This document shows positions 54,386 through 62,808 of a stretch of 64,000 nucleotides of DNA, in pieces. Positions within the stretch are counted from its first letter, which is position 1; each line of letters opens with the position of its first letter. The notes under the pieces are model-generated. The model searched no databases. It saw only the letters and a list, made by a program, of their open reading frames with translations, and was not told the DNA's origin. The DNA comes from Haloarcula salina (GTDB taxonomy: Archaea; Halobacteriota; Halobacteria; Halobacteriales; Haloarculaceae): NCBI RefSeq assembly GCF_010119195.1, contig NZ_WRXL01000001.1, positions 682,001 through 746,000 on the forward strand, written 5' to 3'. A program made the position numbers and the translations under genes.

Positions 54386-55972
54386 TCAGTCCTCGTCCAG
54401 CACGAGGTTCCGCAGGATGTCGCCGTAGGCCGGGCGCGTCACCAGTACGCCGATGAGGACGCCCACGATGGTGATGATGGCGAACCCGGAGAGGTCGCCG
54501 AGCGGGAGGACCATCAGCGGGCTCATCGCCATGATGGTCGTCGCCGCCGCCGCGCCGATGACCCAGAACGCTTTGCGGAAGCGGCTCTGGAAGACCCGTC
54601 CCGTCTCGACCTTACCCTGCTGGAGGATCTCGTCGGCGATGATGATGAGGTCGTCCACCCCCGTCCCGATGACGGCGATGAAGCCGGCCAGGTGCGAGAG
54701 GTTCAGCGGGTACTGGACGAACGCCACGAACCCGAGGAGGATGAACACCTCGGAGAGCGCGGTGGCGACCATCGGGACGACCACTTCCACCCGCTGGTAG
54801 CGCACGTAGACGACGAGGCTGACCATGAGGACCGCGATCAGGCCCGTCAGCAGCGAGTTCTGCTTGAAGCGCTCGGCCAGCGCCGGGTCGAGCGACGCGC
54901 CGGAGTCCTCCGAGAGGTCGAGCGGCGCGGGCAGCTGTCCCGCCTCGAGGTTCAGTTCGATCTCGTTTGCCTGCTCGGAGCCGTTGGTTTGCATCACGTA
55001 CACGGGGTCGTTGGCGAACTCGCCGTTCGCGAAGCTCCCACCGAGGTCAGGCGTCACCCCGCGGGCGGTGACGACCTCGCCGTTCAGCGTGTGGACCAGA
55101 CAGCCGTCGCCGGTGGTCTGCTGGATGTCCGAGTGGTTGTAGTTCCCGCAGGACGCGCCGTCGTCGAAGCCGGCGTCGACCATCCGCTGTGCGAAGGCGT
55201 CCGCGGCGTCCTGCCTGACGGTGATGTATACCGCCCAGCCGATGCCCTCCCTGTTCGCTGAGGAGATGTCGTCCATCTGGGAGCGCTGGAGGACCTCCTC
55301 GCGGACGTACGAGCCGTTCTCCCCGCCCGGATACACGGCGTAGATCTTGACCACACCGCGCTCGTTCAGGATGTCGACGAGGTCCTCGCGGTCTCGGTCG
55401 GGGGCGGTGATGCTGACGAAGTGCTCACCGCCGGGGACGTTGACGATCTGAACCGACGCGCCGCTGAGCGCCGAGGTCCGGAGCTTCTCGTCGATGGTCT
55501 CGACCATCTCCTGGCGGGTCTCCCGCGTCACGCCGTCGCGGACGGTGTCCGGCTGATAGCCGTTGGCTTCGAGCGCGGCGCGCAGTTCCTGCTGGGTGAC
55601 GTTCTCGATGACGACCTCGACGGCCCCTGTCTGGCGGTCGTTGCTGATGGGGCGAACTCGAACGTCGATGGTGTCGACGCCGAGTTCGTCGGCGACCGTC
55701 TGTTCGAGCTGGGTCGCTTCCGTCGCCTGCACGTCGACGCCTTCGGCGGTGATGCCCACGATGGGCGCTCGGAGACGGGTCCCGCCGCTGAGCTGGATGC
55801 CGTAGTTGAGGTTCGTCAGCTGGCTCGCGCTCTCCGCTTCCGGGCCGCCGGCGTCAGTTCCGCCGTCGGCGCTCGTTCCCGGCGGAACCCCGGGAACGAA
55901 CAGGGCCGTGGCGCTGGCGACGAGGAGGACGACCAGCGCGACGATGCGCCAGTTCTCACGGAGGGCGCTCAT
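54386..55972 (-). CDS. secD: Protein-export membrane protein SecD
   Basis: The start at 55972 (MSALRENWRIVALVVLLV) gives 528 aa and overlaps the stop of secF by 4 bases. One N-terminal helix, a large periplasmic-equivalent domain with NYGIQLSGGTRLR and GQLPAPLDL-like EAGQLPAPLDLSE, then five helices with GTGVDDLIIIADEI, as in archaeal SecD. With SecF it assists Sec-dependent secretion. The N-terminal domain is longer than in bacteria, consistent with archaea. Confidence 0.93.
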   Translation of the reverse strand: MSALRENWRIVALVVLLVASATALFVPGVPPGTSADGGTDAGGPEAESASQLTNLNYGIQLSGGTRLRAPIVGITAEGVDVQATEATQLEQTVADELGVDTIDVRVRPISNDRQTGAVEVVIENVTQQELRAALEANGYQPDTVRDGVTRETRQEMVETIDEKLRTSALSGASVQIVNVPGGEHFVSITAPDRDREDLVDILNERGVVKIYAVYPGGENGSYVREEVLQRSQMDDISSANREGIGWAVYITVRQDAADAFAQRMVDAGFDDGASCGNYNHSDIQQTTGDGCLVHTLNGEVVTARGVTPDLGGSFANGEFANDPVYVMQTNGSEQANEIELNLEAGQLPAPLDLSEDSGASLDPALAERFKQNSLLTGLIAVLMVSLVVYVRYQRVEVVVPMVATALSEVFILLGFVAFVQYPLNLSHLAGFIAVIGTGVDDLIIIADEILQQGKVETGRVFQSRFRKAFWVIGAAAATTIMAMSPLMVLPLGDLSGFAIITIVGVLIGVLVTRPAYGDILRNLVLDED

Positions 55973-56856
55973 CGGTTCACCCCCTCGTACTTGTACCACC
56001 GAAGCAGCGTCACGTTGAGCATGTAGGTGTTCATGAGGTCGGCGGTCAGTCCGAGCACCAGAATCAGACCGATATCGGCCATCAGACCGATTCCGAAGAA
56101 CGTCGCCGAGATCGCCATCACGGCCATCGCCGCGATCGAGGTCAGAGTCATCGTCACACCGGTCCGCATCGCGCGGTACGTCGACTCGTAGAACCCACCC
56201 GAGCGCCTGAGGACGTGGTTGTTCAACAGGATGTCGGAGTCGACGGAGTACCCGATCAGCATGAGGAAGGCCGCGACGATGCCGAGCGAGAGCTGGATTC
56301 CCAGCAGGTTCATGATCGCGAGCGGGATCATGATGTCTGAGAACGCCGAGATGACGATGGCGATGCTCGGCACGAACGTGCGGAAGAACGCGAAGGCGAG
56401 CAGGCTCATGCCCACGAACGCGACGCCGACACCCATGACGGCGAGCCGTTGGTTCTGTGCGCCGAAGAGCGGCGACGTGGTCCCGCTCCCGAGCAGCGTC
56501 ATCCCGTCGGCCGACTGGACGGCGGACCGGACCGCCGACACGTCGGTCGAGTTGTCGAACGTGACGACGTACTGGTTCTCGTAGGTGGAGTCCGAGGTGG
56601 TGGTGATGCCCTGAATCGAGACCACCGGTTCCTCGAAGGTTCCGGCGATCTCGTCGTTCGTGAGCGTGGAGTTCGACCCGATCGTCAGTTCCGTCCCGCC
56701 GGTGAAGTCGATGCCCCGGTCGACGGGCGCGCCGGTGACGACCCACCAGCCGCCGACGACGGCGAGCGAGAGCACCAGCACCGCCAGCGGAACCGCCACC
56801 AGTTGGCGGTTCGAATACCGGGTGTAATCGACTTCCGGGACCTCGAACTCGAACAT
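55969..56856 (-). CDS. secF: Protein-export membrane protein SecF
   Basis: A 295-aa protein with six helices. VDRGIDFTGGTEL is the conserved DFTGG block after the first helix, and LIGYSVDSDILLNNHVLRRSGGFYESTYRAMRTGVTMTLTSI contains the Sec-family RND-like helix motif. Archaeal order is secF before secD, and here the two overlap by 4 bases. No secY/E is in the window. Confidence 0.94.
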   Translation of the reverse strand: MFEFEVPEVDYTRYSNRQLVAVPLAVLVLSLAVVGGWWVVTGAPVDRGIDFTGGTELTIGSNSTLTNDEIAGTFEEPVVSIQGITTTSDSTYENQYVVTFDNSTDVSAVRSAVQSADGMTLLGSGTTSPLFGAQNQRLAVMGVGVAFVGMSLLAFAFFRTFVPSIAIVISAFSDIMIPLAIMNLLGIQLSLGIVAAFLMLIGYSVDSDILLNNHVLRRSGGFYESTYRAMRTGVTMTLTSIAAMAVMAISATFFGIGLMADIGLILVLGLTADLMNTYMLNVTLLRWYKYEGVNR

Positions 56857-56958
56857 GAGCGAACGGTGTGAGACGGGTCCGAATAAGCCTTCTCAATCGG
56901 CCCGGGCAGCACCCCCGCCTCCCGCAGTGATTTGGTGTATGAGCACGTACGTCACACC

Positions 56959-57273
56959 ATGACTGGCGAGGCACGGACGGTCGAGCTCTCCTACCCGGCG
57001 GACCTCAGCGGCTGGGGTCGCCAGAAAGTCGAGGGGTCGCCGTTCCGCGCGTACCTCCGGAAGGTCCACGAGACCGCCGCGCACGGCGACGTGTGGACGG
57101 AGTTCGTCGGCGTGGGGTGTTGCGGCGACACGCTCGATTTCCCGCTCCGCGTCGAGTCCGTCGAGGGCGGTGAGCGGGTAACCGACGACACGGCGTTCGC
57201 CTTCAGCGAGCGCGAGGCCTGCGGCGTCGCCGGCGGCTGGCGAGTCCAGAGCGCCGCCGGGCCGACGGAGTAG
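56959..57273 (+). CDS. Small cysteine-containing protein, unknown
   Basis: An ATG at 56959 gives 104 aa. The core VWTEFVGVGCCGDTLDFPLRV carries a CC pair and EREACGVAGGW a third cysteine, suggesting metal or cluster binding or a modification target. A start nine codons earlier is possible but adds a poorly conserved-looking extension. No named family recognised. Isolated between secF and a DUF5812-like gene. Confidence 0.6.
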   Translation: MTGEARTVELSYPADLSGWGRQKVEGSPFRAYLRKVHETAAHGDVWTEFVGVGCCGDTLDFPLRVESVEGGERVTDDTAFAFSEREACGVAGGWRVQSAAGPTE

Positions 57274-57302
57274 ACCGGTGGGGCCGCTTGCGGGTCCGAA
57301 GC

Positions 57303-57770
57303 TCAGTCCGGCAGGTAGCGAACGCTGACGACGCCGCGCTCGGTGCGCACCTCGACGCGGTCGACGCCGAGGCGCGCCGCCCGCGCGACGGTCGACTCGT
57401 CCTCGACCACGTCGGCCGCGGCCGCCTCCGTCTCGTCTTCGGGCACGGTCAGCACGTGAATCTCGCCCTCGCCGGCTCGCTCGACCGTCGTCAGTTCGCC
57501 CGTCGGCTGCTCGGCGGCGATGTCGGTGGCCTGCGTCGTCGGCGCGAGGTCGACCGCCTCGACCGGGATGGTGCGGCGCTCGACGATTTCGGTGACGGTG
57601 TAGGTCACCTCCATCGGCGGCTCCGGTTCGACCGTCCCCTCGAGCACCTCGCCGGCCTCGACGCCGGGGTTGGCAGCGAGCGTGAGCACCTGCGAGTCGC
57701 TGACGTTCCGGAGCGTCGCCGAGTCCTCGTCGGCGTGCGTGACCAGGAACGTCCCCTCGATGGCTGTCAT
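57303..57770 (-). CDS. DUF5812 family protein
   Basis: A 155-aa haloarchaeal protein beginning MTAIEGTFLVTHADEDSATLRNVSD, which matches the DUF5812 start. The middle EPPMEVTYTVTEI is beta-rich, and the end VEVRTERGVVSVRYLPD closes the fold. Cytoplasmic, function unknown. It is 70 bases from the membrane protein gene upstream on the same strand, so co-transcription is possible. Confidence 0.75.
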   Translation of the reverse strand: MTAIEGTFLVTHADEDSATLRNVSDSQVLTLAANPGVEAGEVLEGTVEPEPPMEVTYTVTEIVERRTIPVEAVDLAPTTQATDIAAEQPTGELTTVERAGEGEIHVLTVPEDETEAAAADVVEDESTVARAARLGVDRVEVRTERGVVSVRYLPD

Positions 57771-57840
57771 ACCCCCGGCTTGGCGACGGGCGTTTTTCCC
57801 CGTTTCGACCGCGGGAGCGCGCCGCCGGTGAGACGCGGCG

Positions 57841-58407
57841 CTACTTCAGCAGGCGGTGAGCGAGGTACATCCCACCCACGGCCAGCAGCGGCGGGACCAG
57901 TCCCGCGAGCGGCGGGAGCGAGTAGAAGAAGCCGACGACGGCGCTCTCCGTGGGGTCGCGTAGCTCGGCCGGCGCGGAGACGAGCAGCGCGAGGTACAGC
58001 GATCCGACGAACAGCAGCGCCGAGAACGCGATGCCCCGGTCGTAGGCCACCGAGGACCCCGTCCGGCGGTGGCGGCGGGCCACGGCCAGCACCGGCGCGA
58101 GCAGCGGCGCGACGACGAGCAGGCCGACGAACAGGAAGAACGTCCGCGAGAAGGTGAACGTCCCGCCCCTGACCGACCCGGTGGCCGCCAGCTGGACGAC
58201 CAGGCCGAACGCGAAGACGATAGCGATGGCCGCCGACAGGAACAGGGCGACGGGGACGTACGCCTTGCACAGCAGCGAGTCCGTCGCGCGGAAGGCGTAC
58301 AGAAACGCGCCGGGCAGGCCGCGGTACGGCTCCGATCCGTCGTCCTGGCCGTCCCCCGCGGCGGACCCGTCTCCCGGAACTGACTCCGCGGCCGTCGCGT
58401 CTGTCAT
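57841..58407 (-). CDS. Integral membrane protein, unknown
   Basis: The start at 58407 gives 188 aa (MTDATAAESVPGDG...), an acidic N-terminal tail and about five helices (YVPVALFLSAAIAIVFAFGL, TFFLFVGLLVVAPLL, IAFSALLFVGSLYLALLV, VVGFFYSLPPLAGLV). No catalytic motif or family recognised. The pgi gene on the other strand begins 140 bases away. Confidence 0.7.
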   Translation of the reverse strand: MTDATAAESVPGDGSAAGDGQDDGSEPYRGLPGAFLYAFRATDSLLCKAYVPVALFLSAAIAIVFAFGLVVQLAATGSVRGGTFTFSRTFFLFVGLLVVAPLLAPVLAVARRHRRTGSSVAYDRGIAFSALLFVGSLYLALLVSAPAELRDPTESAVVGFFYSLPPLAGLVPPLLAVGGMYLAHRLLK

Positions 58408-58547
58408 GACCGGTGGTACGGACACCGCGCCGTTAAGCGTCCCGTTGTCGCGTCGTCGGTCCGGGTCAACCGGGGAGCCGCCATCCAGGTTCGACCGACC
58501 CGCAGCCGTTCGGGAGTTGTTTGTACCCGCCCCCCGACAGCCCGAGT

Positions 58548-59858
58548 ATGCACGTCGATATCGGGGCCGCACTCGCGAGCGCCGCCGACCCGGGCGTCGA
58601 GCGAGCGGCGCTGGACGACCTGGACGAGCGCGTCGCCGACGCCCACGAGCGAATCGAACGGGGACGAGCCGAGGGGGAGTTCGGCTACGCCGCGTTGAAC
58701 CTCCCGGAGACGACCGACGCCGACGAGATCCGGGACGCCGTCGCGCCGGTGACCGACGCCGAGTCGGTCGTCACCGTCGGCATCGGCGGCTCAGCGCTCG
58801 GCGCGCGGACCGTCACCGAGGCGCTGGCCGACGACCCCGGCCGACACGTCGTCCTCGACAACGTCGACCCGGAACACGTCGAGCGGACGCTCGCAGGGCT
58901 CTCGCTCGCCGACACCGCCATCAACGTCGTCTCGCGCTCCGGGACCACCGCGGAGACGCTGGCGAACTTCCTCGTCGTCCGCGCGGCCTACGAGGACGCG
59001 GGCGTCGACTGGACCGAGCGCATCGTCGTCACGACGGGCGAGTCCGGCCCGCTGCGGGCGCTCGCCGACGAGCACGGCCTGCCGACGCTGCCGGTCCCGG
59101 AGGGCGTCCCCGGCCGCTTCAGCGCGCTCTCGGCGGTGGGGCTCGTTCCGCCGGCGATCCTCGGGCTCGACATCGAAGGGCTGCTGGCGGGCGGACGTGC
59201 CGCGGCGGACGACCTCGCGCCGTCGCTGTACGACTCGCCGGCCTACGCCTACGGCGCGATGTGCTACGCGCTCGAAGAAGAGGGCGCCTCGGTCAACGCG
59301 TTCATGCCCTACGCCGAGCGCCTGGAGTCCTTCGGCGAGTGGTTCGCACAGCTCTGGGCCGAGAGCCTCGGGAAGGACGGGCGTGGCCAGACGCCGGCCC
59401 GCGCGCTCGGCGCGACCGATCAGCACTCCCAGCTCCAGCTGTACCGCGCCGGCCCCCGCGACAAGGTGGTCACGTTCGTCAGGCCCCGCGAGCGCGCCGA
59501 CGTGGCGATTCCCGACCCGGACCACGACGACCTGTCGTACCTCTCCGGGACCGACCTCGGCGACCTCATCGACGCCGAGTACGAGGCGACGGTCGCCAGC
59601 CTCCCGGCGGCCGATCGACCGGCCCTCGAAGTCGAGATCGACCGGCTCGACGCTCGCAGCGTCGGCGAACTGCTGTACGCGATGGAGGCGGCCTGCGTCC
59701 TCGTCGGCGAACTCGCGGGCGTGGAGACGTTCACCCAGCCCGCCGTCGAGTGGGGGAAAAACGCCACGCGAGCGCTCGTCCGTGGTGAGGAAACCGAGGA
59801 GACCGCTGTCGTCGACGACCGCGAGCGGCTCCGAATCGGCGAAGCGGAGTCCCTTTAG
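58548..59858 (+). CDS. pgi: Glucose-6-phosphate isomerase
   Basis: The ATG at 58548 (MHVDIGAALASA) gives 436 aa of the bacterial-type PGI fold. VVTVGIGGSALGARTV, SRSGTTAETLANFLV and TPARALGATDQHSQLQLYRAGPRDKVVTFV are the conserved SIS and active-site blocks, the last containing the catalytic His region. It interconverts glucose-6- and fructose-6-phosphate and provides fructose-6-phosphate to glmS. A start nine codons upstream is less likely. Confidence 0.94.
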   Translation: MHVDIGAALASAADPGVERAALDDLDERVADAHERIERGRAEGEFGYAALNLPETTDADEIRDAVAPVTDAESVVTVGIGGSALGARTVTEALADDPGRHVVLDNVDPEHVERTLAGLSLADTAINVVSRSGTTAETLANFLVVRAAYEDAGVDWTERIVVTTGESGPLRALADEHGLPTLPVPEGVPGRFSALSAVGLVPPAILGLDIEGLLAGGRAAADDLAPSLYDSPAYAYGAMCYALEEEGASVNAFMPYAERLESFGEWFAQLWAESLGKDGRGQTPARALGATDQHSQLQLYRAGPRDKVVTFVRPRERADVAIPDPDHDDLSYLSGTDLGDLIDAEYEATVASLPAADRPALEVEIDRLDARSVGELLYAMEAACVLVGELAGVETFTQPAVEWGKNATRALVRGEETEETAVVDDRERLRIGEAESL

Positions 59859-59881
59859 GACGCCGACCCCGACTGCCGACA

Positions 59882-61018
59882 ATGGACGACACTGCCGCGG
59901 AGTGGGGCGTTCTCACGGCCGGTCTCGGCCTCGTGGCCGTCGCCGCGACCGAGAGCGGTCTCGTCAGTTGGGTGTCGCCGGCGACGACGGTCGGCCCGGT
60001 GAGCGCTCGCGCCGTCGCGGGCGTCGGATTCCTCGCGGCGGTCCTGGCGTTCTCGCTCGCCCGCCACGGGACCGTCACGTCGCGCCAGAGCGGTCTCGGC
60101 GCGGCGGCCGCGAGCGCCGTCGCGGTGCTCGCCACGCTGGCGGCGTTCTTCGGCCCGACGTTCCAGGCCGGCGGCGAAACGGCCATTGGAGCGGGTCCCT
60201 ATCTGGCCGTCCTCATCGGCGCGGTGTCGGTCGCGCTCGGTCGCGCGCTCGCGACGGGCGTCCCGACCGACCGGCTGTACACGGTCGCCCGGGCGCTGTC
60301 CGTCGCGACGCTCGTCGGCCTCGTCGGCTACGTCGTGGGCGCGCTCGTCGCGCAGTTCGCACTCCTCGGGGCGATGCTGGCCGGCCTCGTCAGCGCCGGT
60401 GCGCTCGAAGGCGGGACGGTCACCGGCCCCGCGTACCTCGTCATCACCGTCGGGAGCGGCGTCGGCTTCATCGCCTTCGGGGCGGCGGTCGCCTGGCGAC
60501 TCGAGCGGACGTGGGACGACCTGGACCTGACCGTGCCCACGCTGCGCGACGCGGGCTACGCCGTCGGCGGCGTCGTCGTGCTCCTGGTGGCGCTGGTCGC
60601 GTTCAGTCAGGCGCTCCGGCTCCTCGGCCTGGAAGCGGCCACCAGCAGCGTCGAGGAACTGGCCCGGCAGAACCCCTCGTTCCTGCTCCTGATGGTCCCG
60701 CTGTCCTTTCTCACCATCGGGCCGAGCGAGGAGTTCCTCTACCGGAACCTGATCCAGAAGTACCTCTACGACGGCTTCGGCGAGGTCCGCGCCGTCGTCC
60801 TCACCAGCGCCGTCTTCGGCGTCGTGCACTTCAGCCAGTACAGCACCGGGACGCCGACGCAAACGCTCCTCTCGCTGTTGCTCGTGTTCGTCCTCTCGAC
60901 GCTGCTCGGCGCGAGCTACCTCAAGACCGAGAACCTCCTCGTCCCCGTCTTCATCCACGGCGCGTTCAACGCGATCCAGTTCCTCACGCTGTACCTGGAG
61001 ATTACGGGCGGACTGTGA
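59882..61018 (+). CDS. CPBP family intramembrane metalloprotease
   Basis: A 378-aa protein with about ten helices. The C-terminal Abi/CAAX domain has PSEEFLYRNLIQKYL (EExxxR), SAVFGVVHFSQ (FxxxH) and IHGAFNAIQFL (HxxxN/B), the three catalytic motifs in order. Archaeal CPBP proteases may process prenylated or membrane proteins. The N-terminal half has no known domain. Starts 23 bases after pgi, possibly co-transcribed. Confidence 0.9.
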   Translation: MDDTAAEWGVLTAGLGLVAVAATESGLVSWVSPATTVGPVSARAVAGVGFLAAVLAFSLARHGTVTSRQSGLGAAAASAVAVLATLAAFFGPTFQAGGETAIGAGPYLAVLIGAVSVALGRALATGVPTDRLYTVARALSVATLVGLVGYVVGALVAQFALLGAMLAGLVSAGALEGGTVTGPAYLVITVGSGVGFIAFGAAVAWRLERTWDDLDLTVPTLRDAGYAVGGVVVLLVALVAFSQALRLLGLEAATSSVEELARQNPSFLLLMVPLSFLTIGPSEEFLYRNLIQKYLYDGFGEVRAVVLTSAVFGVVHFSQYSTGTPTQTLLSLLLVFVLSTLLGASYLKTENLLVPVFIHGAFNAIQFLTLYLEITGGL

Positions 61019-61151
61019 GACGGGCCGTCACATCGTTCCGGGGACCGTCGGCCGAGCCGACGACCACCGATGCACAGCGACAACCGCCCGTCTGGGTCGT
61101 CTGACTGCCGTCTGACGGGTGTTTATGCGAGCGGATAGCAAACGGTTGGCC

Positions 61152-61298
61152 ATGTCTCGGCGGTTCACGGTCGTCTGCGACGAAGACCAGACGCGGGCCA
61201 TCGAAACGCTTGCCCGCCGGTACGGTATCACCGAGGAGGAGGTCCTCAAGCAGCTTCTCGACCTCGGTCTCGAAGCCAGGGACGGCCAGACCGCCTAA
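61152..61298 (+). CDS. Small ribbon-helix-helix (CopG-like) protein
   Basis: A 48-aa protein: MSRRFTVVCDEDQTRAIETL, then ARRYGITEEEVLKQLLDLG. A short strand and two helices match RHH antitoxin or regulator architecture. The stop TAA overlaps the stop of convergent nob1. Could be a regulator of its own or neighbouring gene. Below usual annotation length limits. Confidence 0.7.
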   Translation: MSRRFTVVCDEDQTRAIETLARRYGITEEEVLKQLLDLGLEARDGQTA

Positions 61299-61753
61299 GC
61301 GGGGTTCTTCCGCGAGAGCTGGCTTCCGCAGATCGGACAGCGGTCGTGGTTGTCGTCGAACTCCCGACCGCAGCCGGCACACTGGAACCGCCAGTCGCGC
61401 TGCTCGGTGATGCCGTCGCGGGCGATGACCTCGACGCTCACGTCGAGTTTCTCGGCCACGTTCTGCATGGCGTAGTCGTCCGTCACCAGCCGGCTGTCGA
61501 GTTCGAAGGCGGCCGCGATCAGGCGAACGTCGGTCTCGGAGAGCTCCGCCAGGTCGCCCGTTTCCCGGGCGGCGCGCTCGATGCGCTCGACGGTGTTCTC
61601 CTCGGGGATGTGGAGGTGCATCCCCGACCCTTCGAGCGCGTCGAAGCGGTAGGCCGCCTCGTCTTCGAGCTCCTCGCGGACGAGCGGAATCGTCGCGATC
61701 TGCTCGTCGGTGTGATACTCGTTGATAAACGCCGAGGAATCCAGAACGTACAT
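61295..61753 (-). CDS. nob1: rRNA maturation endonuclease Nob1
   Basis: A 152-aa protein. The PIN domain starts MYVLDSSAFINEY (acidic metal site) and continues LSETDVRLIAAAFELDSRLVTDDYAMQNVA with the further acidic residues. The C-terminal zinc ribbon is CAGCGREFDDNHDRCPICG. Nob1 trims the 3' end of 16S rRNA precursors. Its start immediately follows the stop of the PRC-barrel gene (no gap), so both form one operon. Confidence 0.93.
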   Translation of the reverse strand: MYVLDSSAFINEYHTDEQIATIPLVREELEDEAAYRFDALEGSGMHLHIPEENTVERIERAARETGDLAELSETDVRLIAAAFELDSRLVTDDYAMQNVAEKLDVSVEVIARDGITEQRDWRFQCAGCGREFDDNHDRCPICGSQLSRKNPA

Positions 61754-61993
61754 CTAACGCTGAACGATCATGTGGTCTTTCACGGCCTTGACCCGCCCGA
61801 CGGGGACGAGCAGGCGGCCCTGGTCGCTGTACTCGAAGTCTGTGTTGCGAAGCGAGTCCGCGGGGTCGATAACGAGGTTGTGCAACGCGCCCGAGGAGAA
61901 GTCCATCGTGATGTTGTAGAGGCTACCGATCTCCGCGCCGTCGGTGCCCATCACGTCTTTCCCCGAGAGGTTCTCTGCGAGTATCGCAGCCAT
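61754..61993 (-). CDS. PRC-barrel domain protein
   Basis: A 79-aa protein with LAENLSGKDVMGTDGAEIGSLYNITMDFSSGALHNLVIDP and LLVPVGRVKAVKDHMIVQR, the two halves of a PRC beta-barrel. Archaeal stand-alone copies may bind ribosome-related partners, and its operon with nob1 supports a role in rRNA processing. Not demonstrated. Confidence 0.88.
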   Translation of the reverse strand: MAAILAENLSGKDVMGTDGAEIGSLYNITMDFSSGALHNLVIDPADSLRNTDFEYSDQGRLLVPVGRVKAVKDHMIVQR

Positions 61994-62129
61994 ACCCCCT
62001 TGTTCCGAACGCGGTTACATAAACGCCACGGGGACGTCTGACGGAGAGAGCGCCCCGCTGCGTCCGTGACCGACGGAATCCGGATCGAGTTCGGGGCAAT
62101 ACTAAGCGGGAGGCGTCCGAGGACCGGGC

Positions 62130-62693
62130 ATGGAGCAGACCAGACGGCAGCTACTCGGCGTCCTCGGGGCCGCAATCGCGGGATCGACCGCGGGCTGTTC
62201 CGGCGACGGCGGTGACGGCGCGACACCGACGGACGCTGCGACGCCGACCGACGCCGGTACGGAGTCGCCGACCGCCACGGACACGCCGACGGAGACGGCG
62301 ACACCCACAGCCACGCCGACGGCTACGCCGACGGAGACGGCGACACCCACAGCCACGCCGACGGCTACGCCGACCGAGACACCGACGCCCACACCGACTC
62401 CGGTCGACGCCGCCCAGACGGTCGCGGTCGGCCCGGGCGACTTCGTCTTCGACCCGGAGACGTTCGAGGTCCCCGTCGGAAGCACCGTACGCTGGGTCTG
62501 GAAAAGCGGGGGGCACAACGTCAAGGCGACCGCGACACCGGAGGGCAGCGACTGGGCGGGGACGCCCGGAGACGACACGTATCCCGGCGGCCACGAGTAC
62601 ACTTACACGTTCGAGGTCGCGGGCGAGTACGAGTACCACTGCGTCCCCCATCAGAAGGCTGGGATGACGGGATCGTTCACCGTCACCGAATGA
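62130..62693 (+). CDS. Halocyanin-like blue copper lipoprotein
   Basis: A 187-aa secreted protein. A twin-arginine start (TRRQLLGVLGAAIAG) is followed by a lipobox STAGC, then a Thr-Pro-rich linker (about 30-90) encoded by a DNA tandem repeat. The plastocyanin domain has VGPGDFVFDPETFEVPVGSTVRWVW, GGHNV (His ligand) and YHCVPHQKAGM (Cys, His, Met ligands). It should be an electron carrier on the outer face, anchored by lipid. Confidence 0.92.
   Translation: MEQTRRQLLGVLGAAIAGSTAGCSGDGGDGATPTDAATPTDAGTESPTATDTPTETATPTATPTATPTETATPTATPTATPTETPTPTPTPVDAAQTVAVGPGDFVFDPETFEVPVGSTVRWVWKSGGHNVKATATPEGSDWAGTPGDDTYPGGHEYTYTFEVAGEYEYHCVPHQKAGMTGSFTVTE
62289..62372 (+). repeat. Perfect 42-bp tandem duplication in halocyanin linker
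   Basis: Units 62289-62330 and 62331-62372 are identical, starting ACGGAGACGGCGACACCCAC. They encode repeated TETATPTATPTATP segments. Copy-number change would lengthen the linker in frame. Confidence 0.9.
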
Positions 62694-62808
62694 CGCACGC
62701 GTCGGGTTTCAGAGGGCGTCTCGTCGCGCCGCCGGGGCGCACGCGTCGCCATTACGACGAACTTAACTGCGACGGCCGACTCCGTTCTGACAACTTCTGG
62801 AGCCATCT

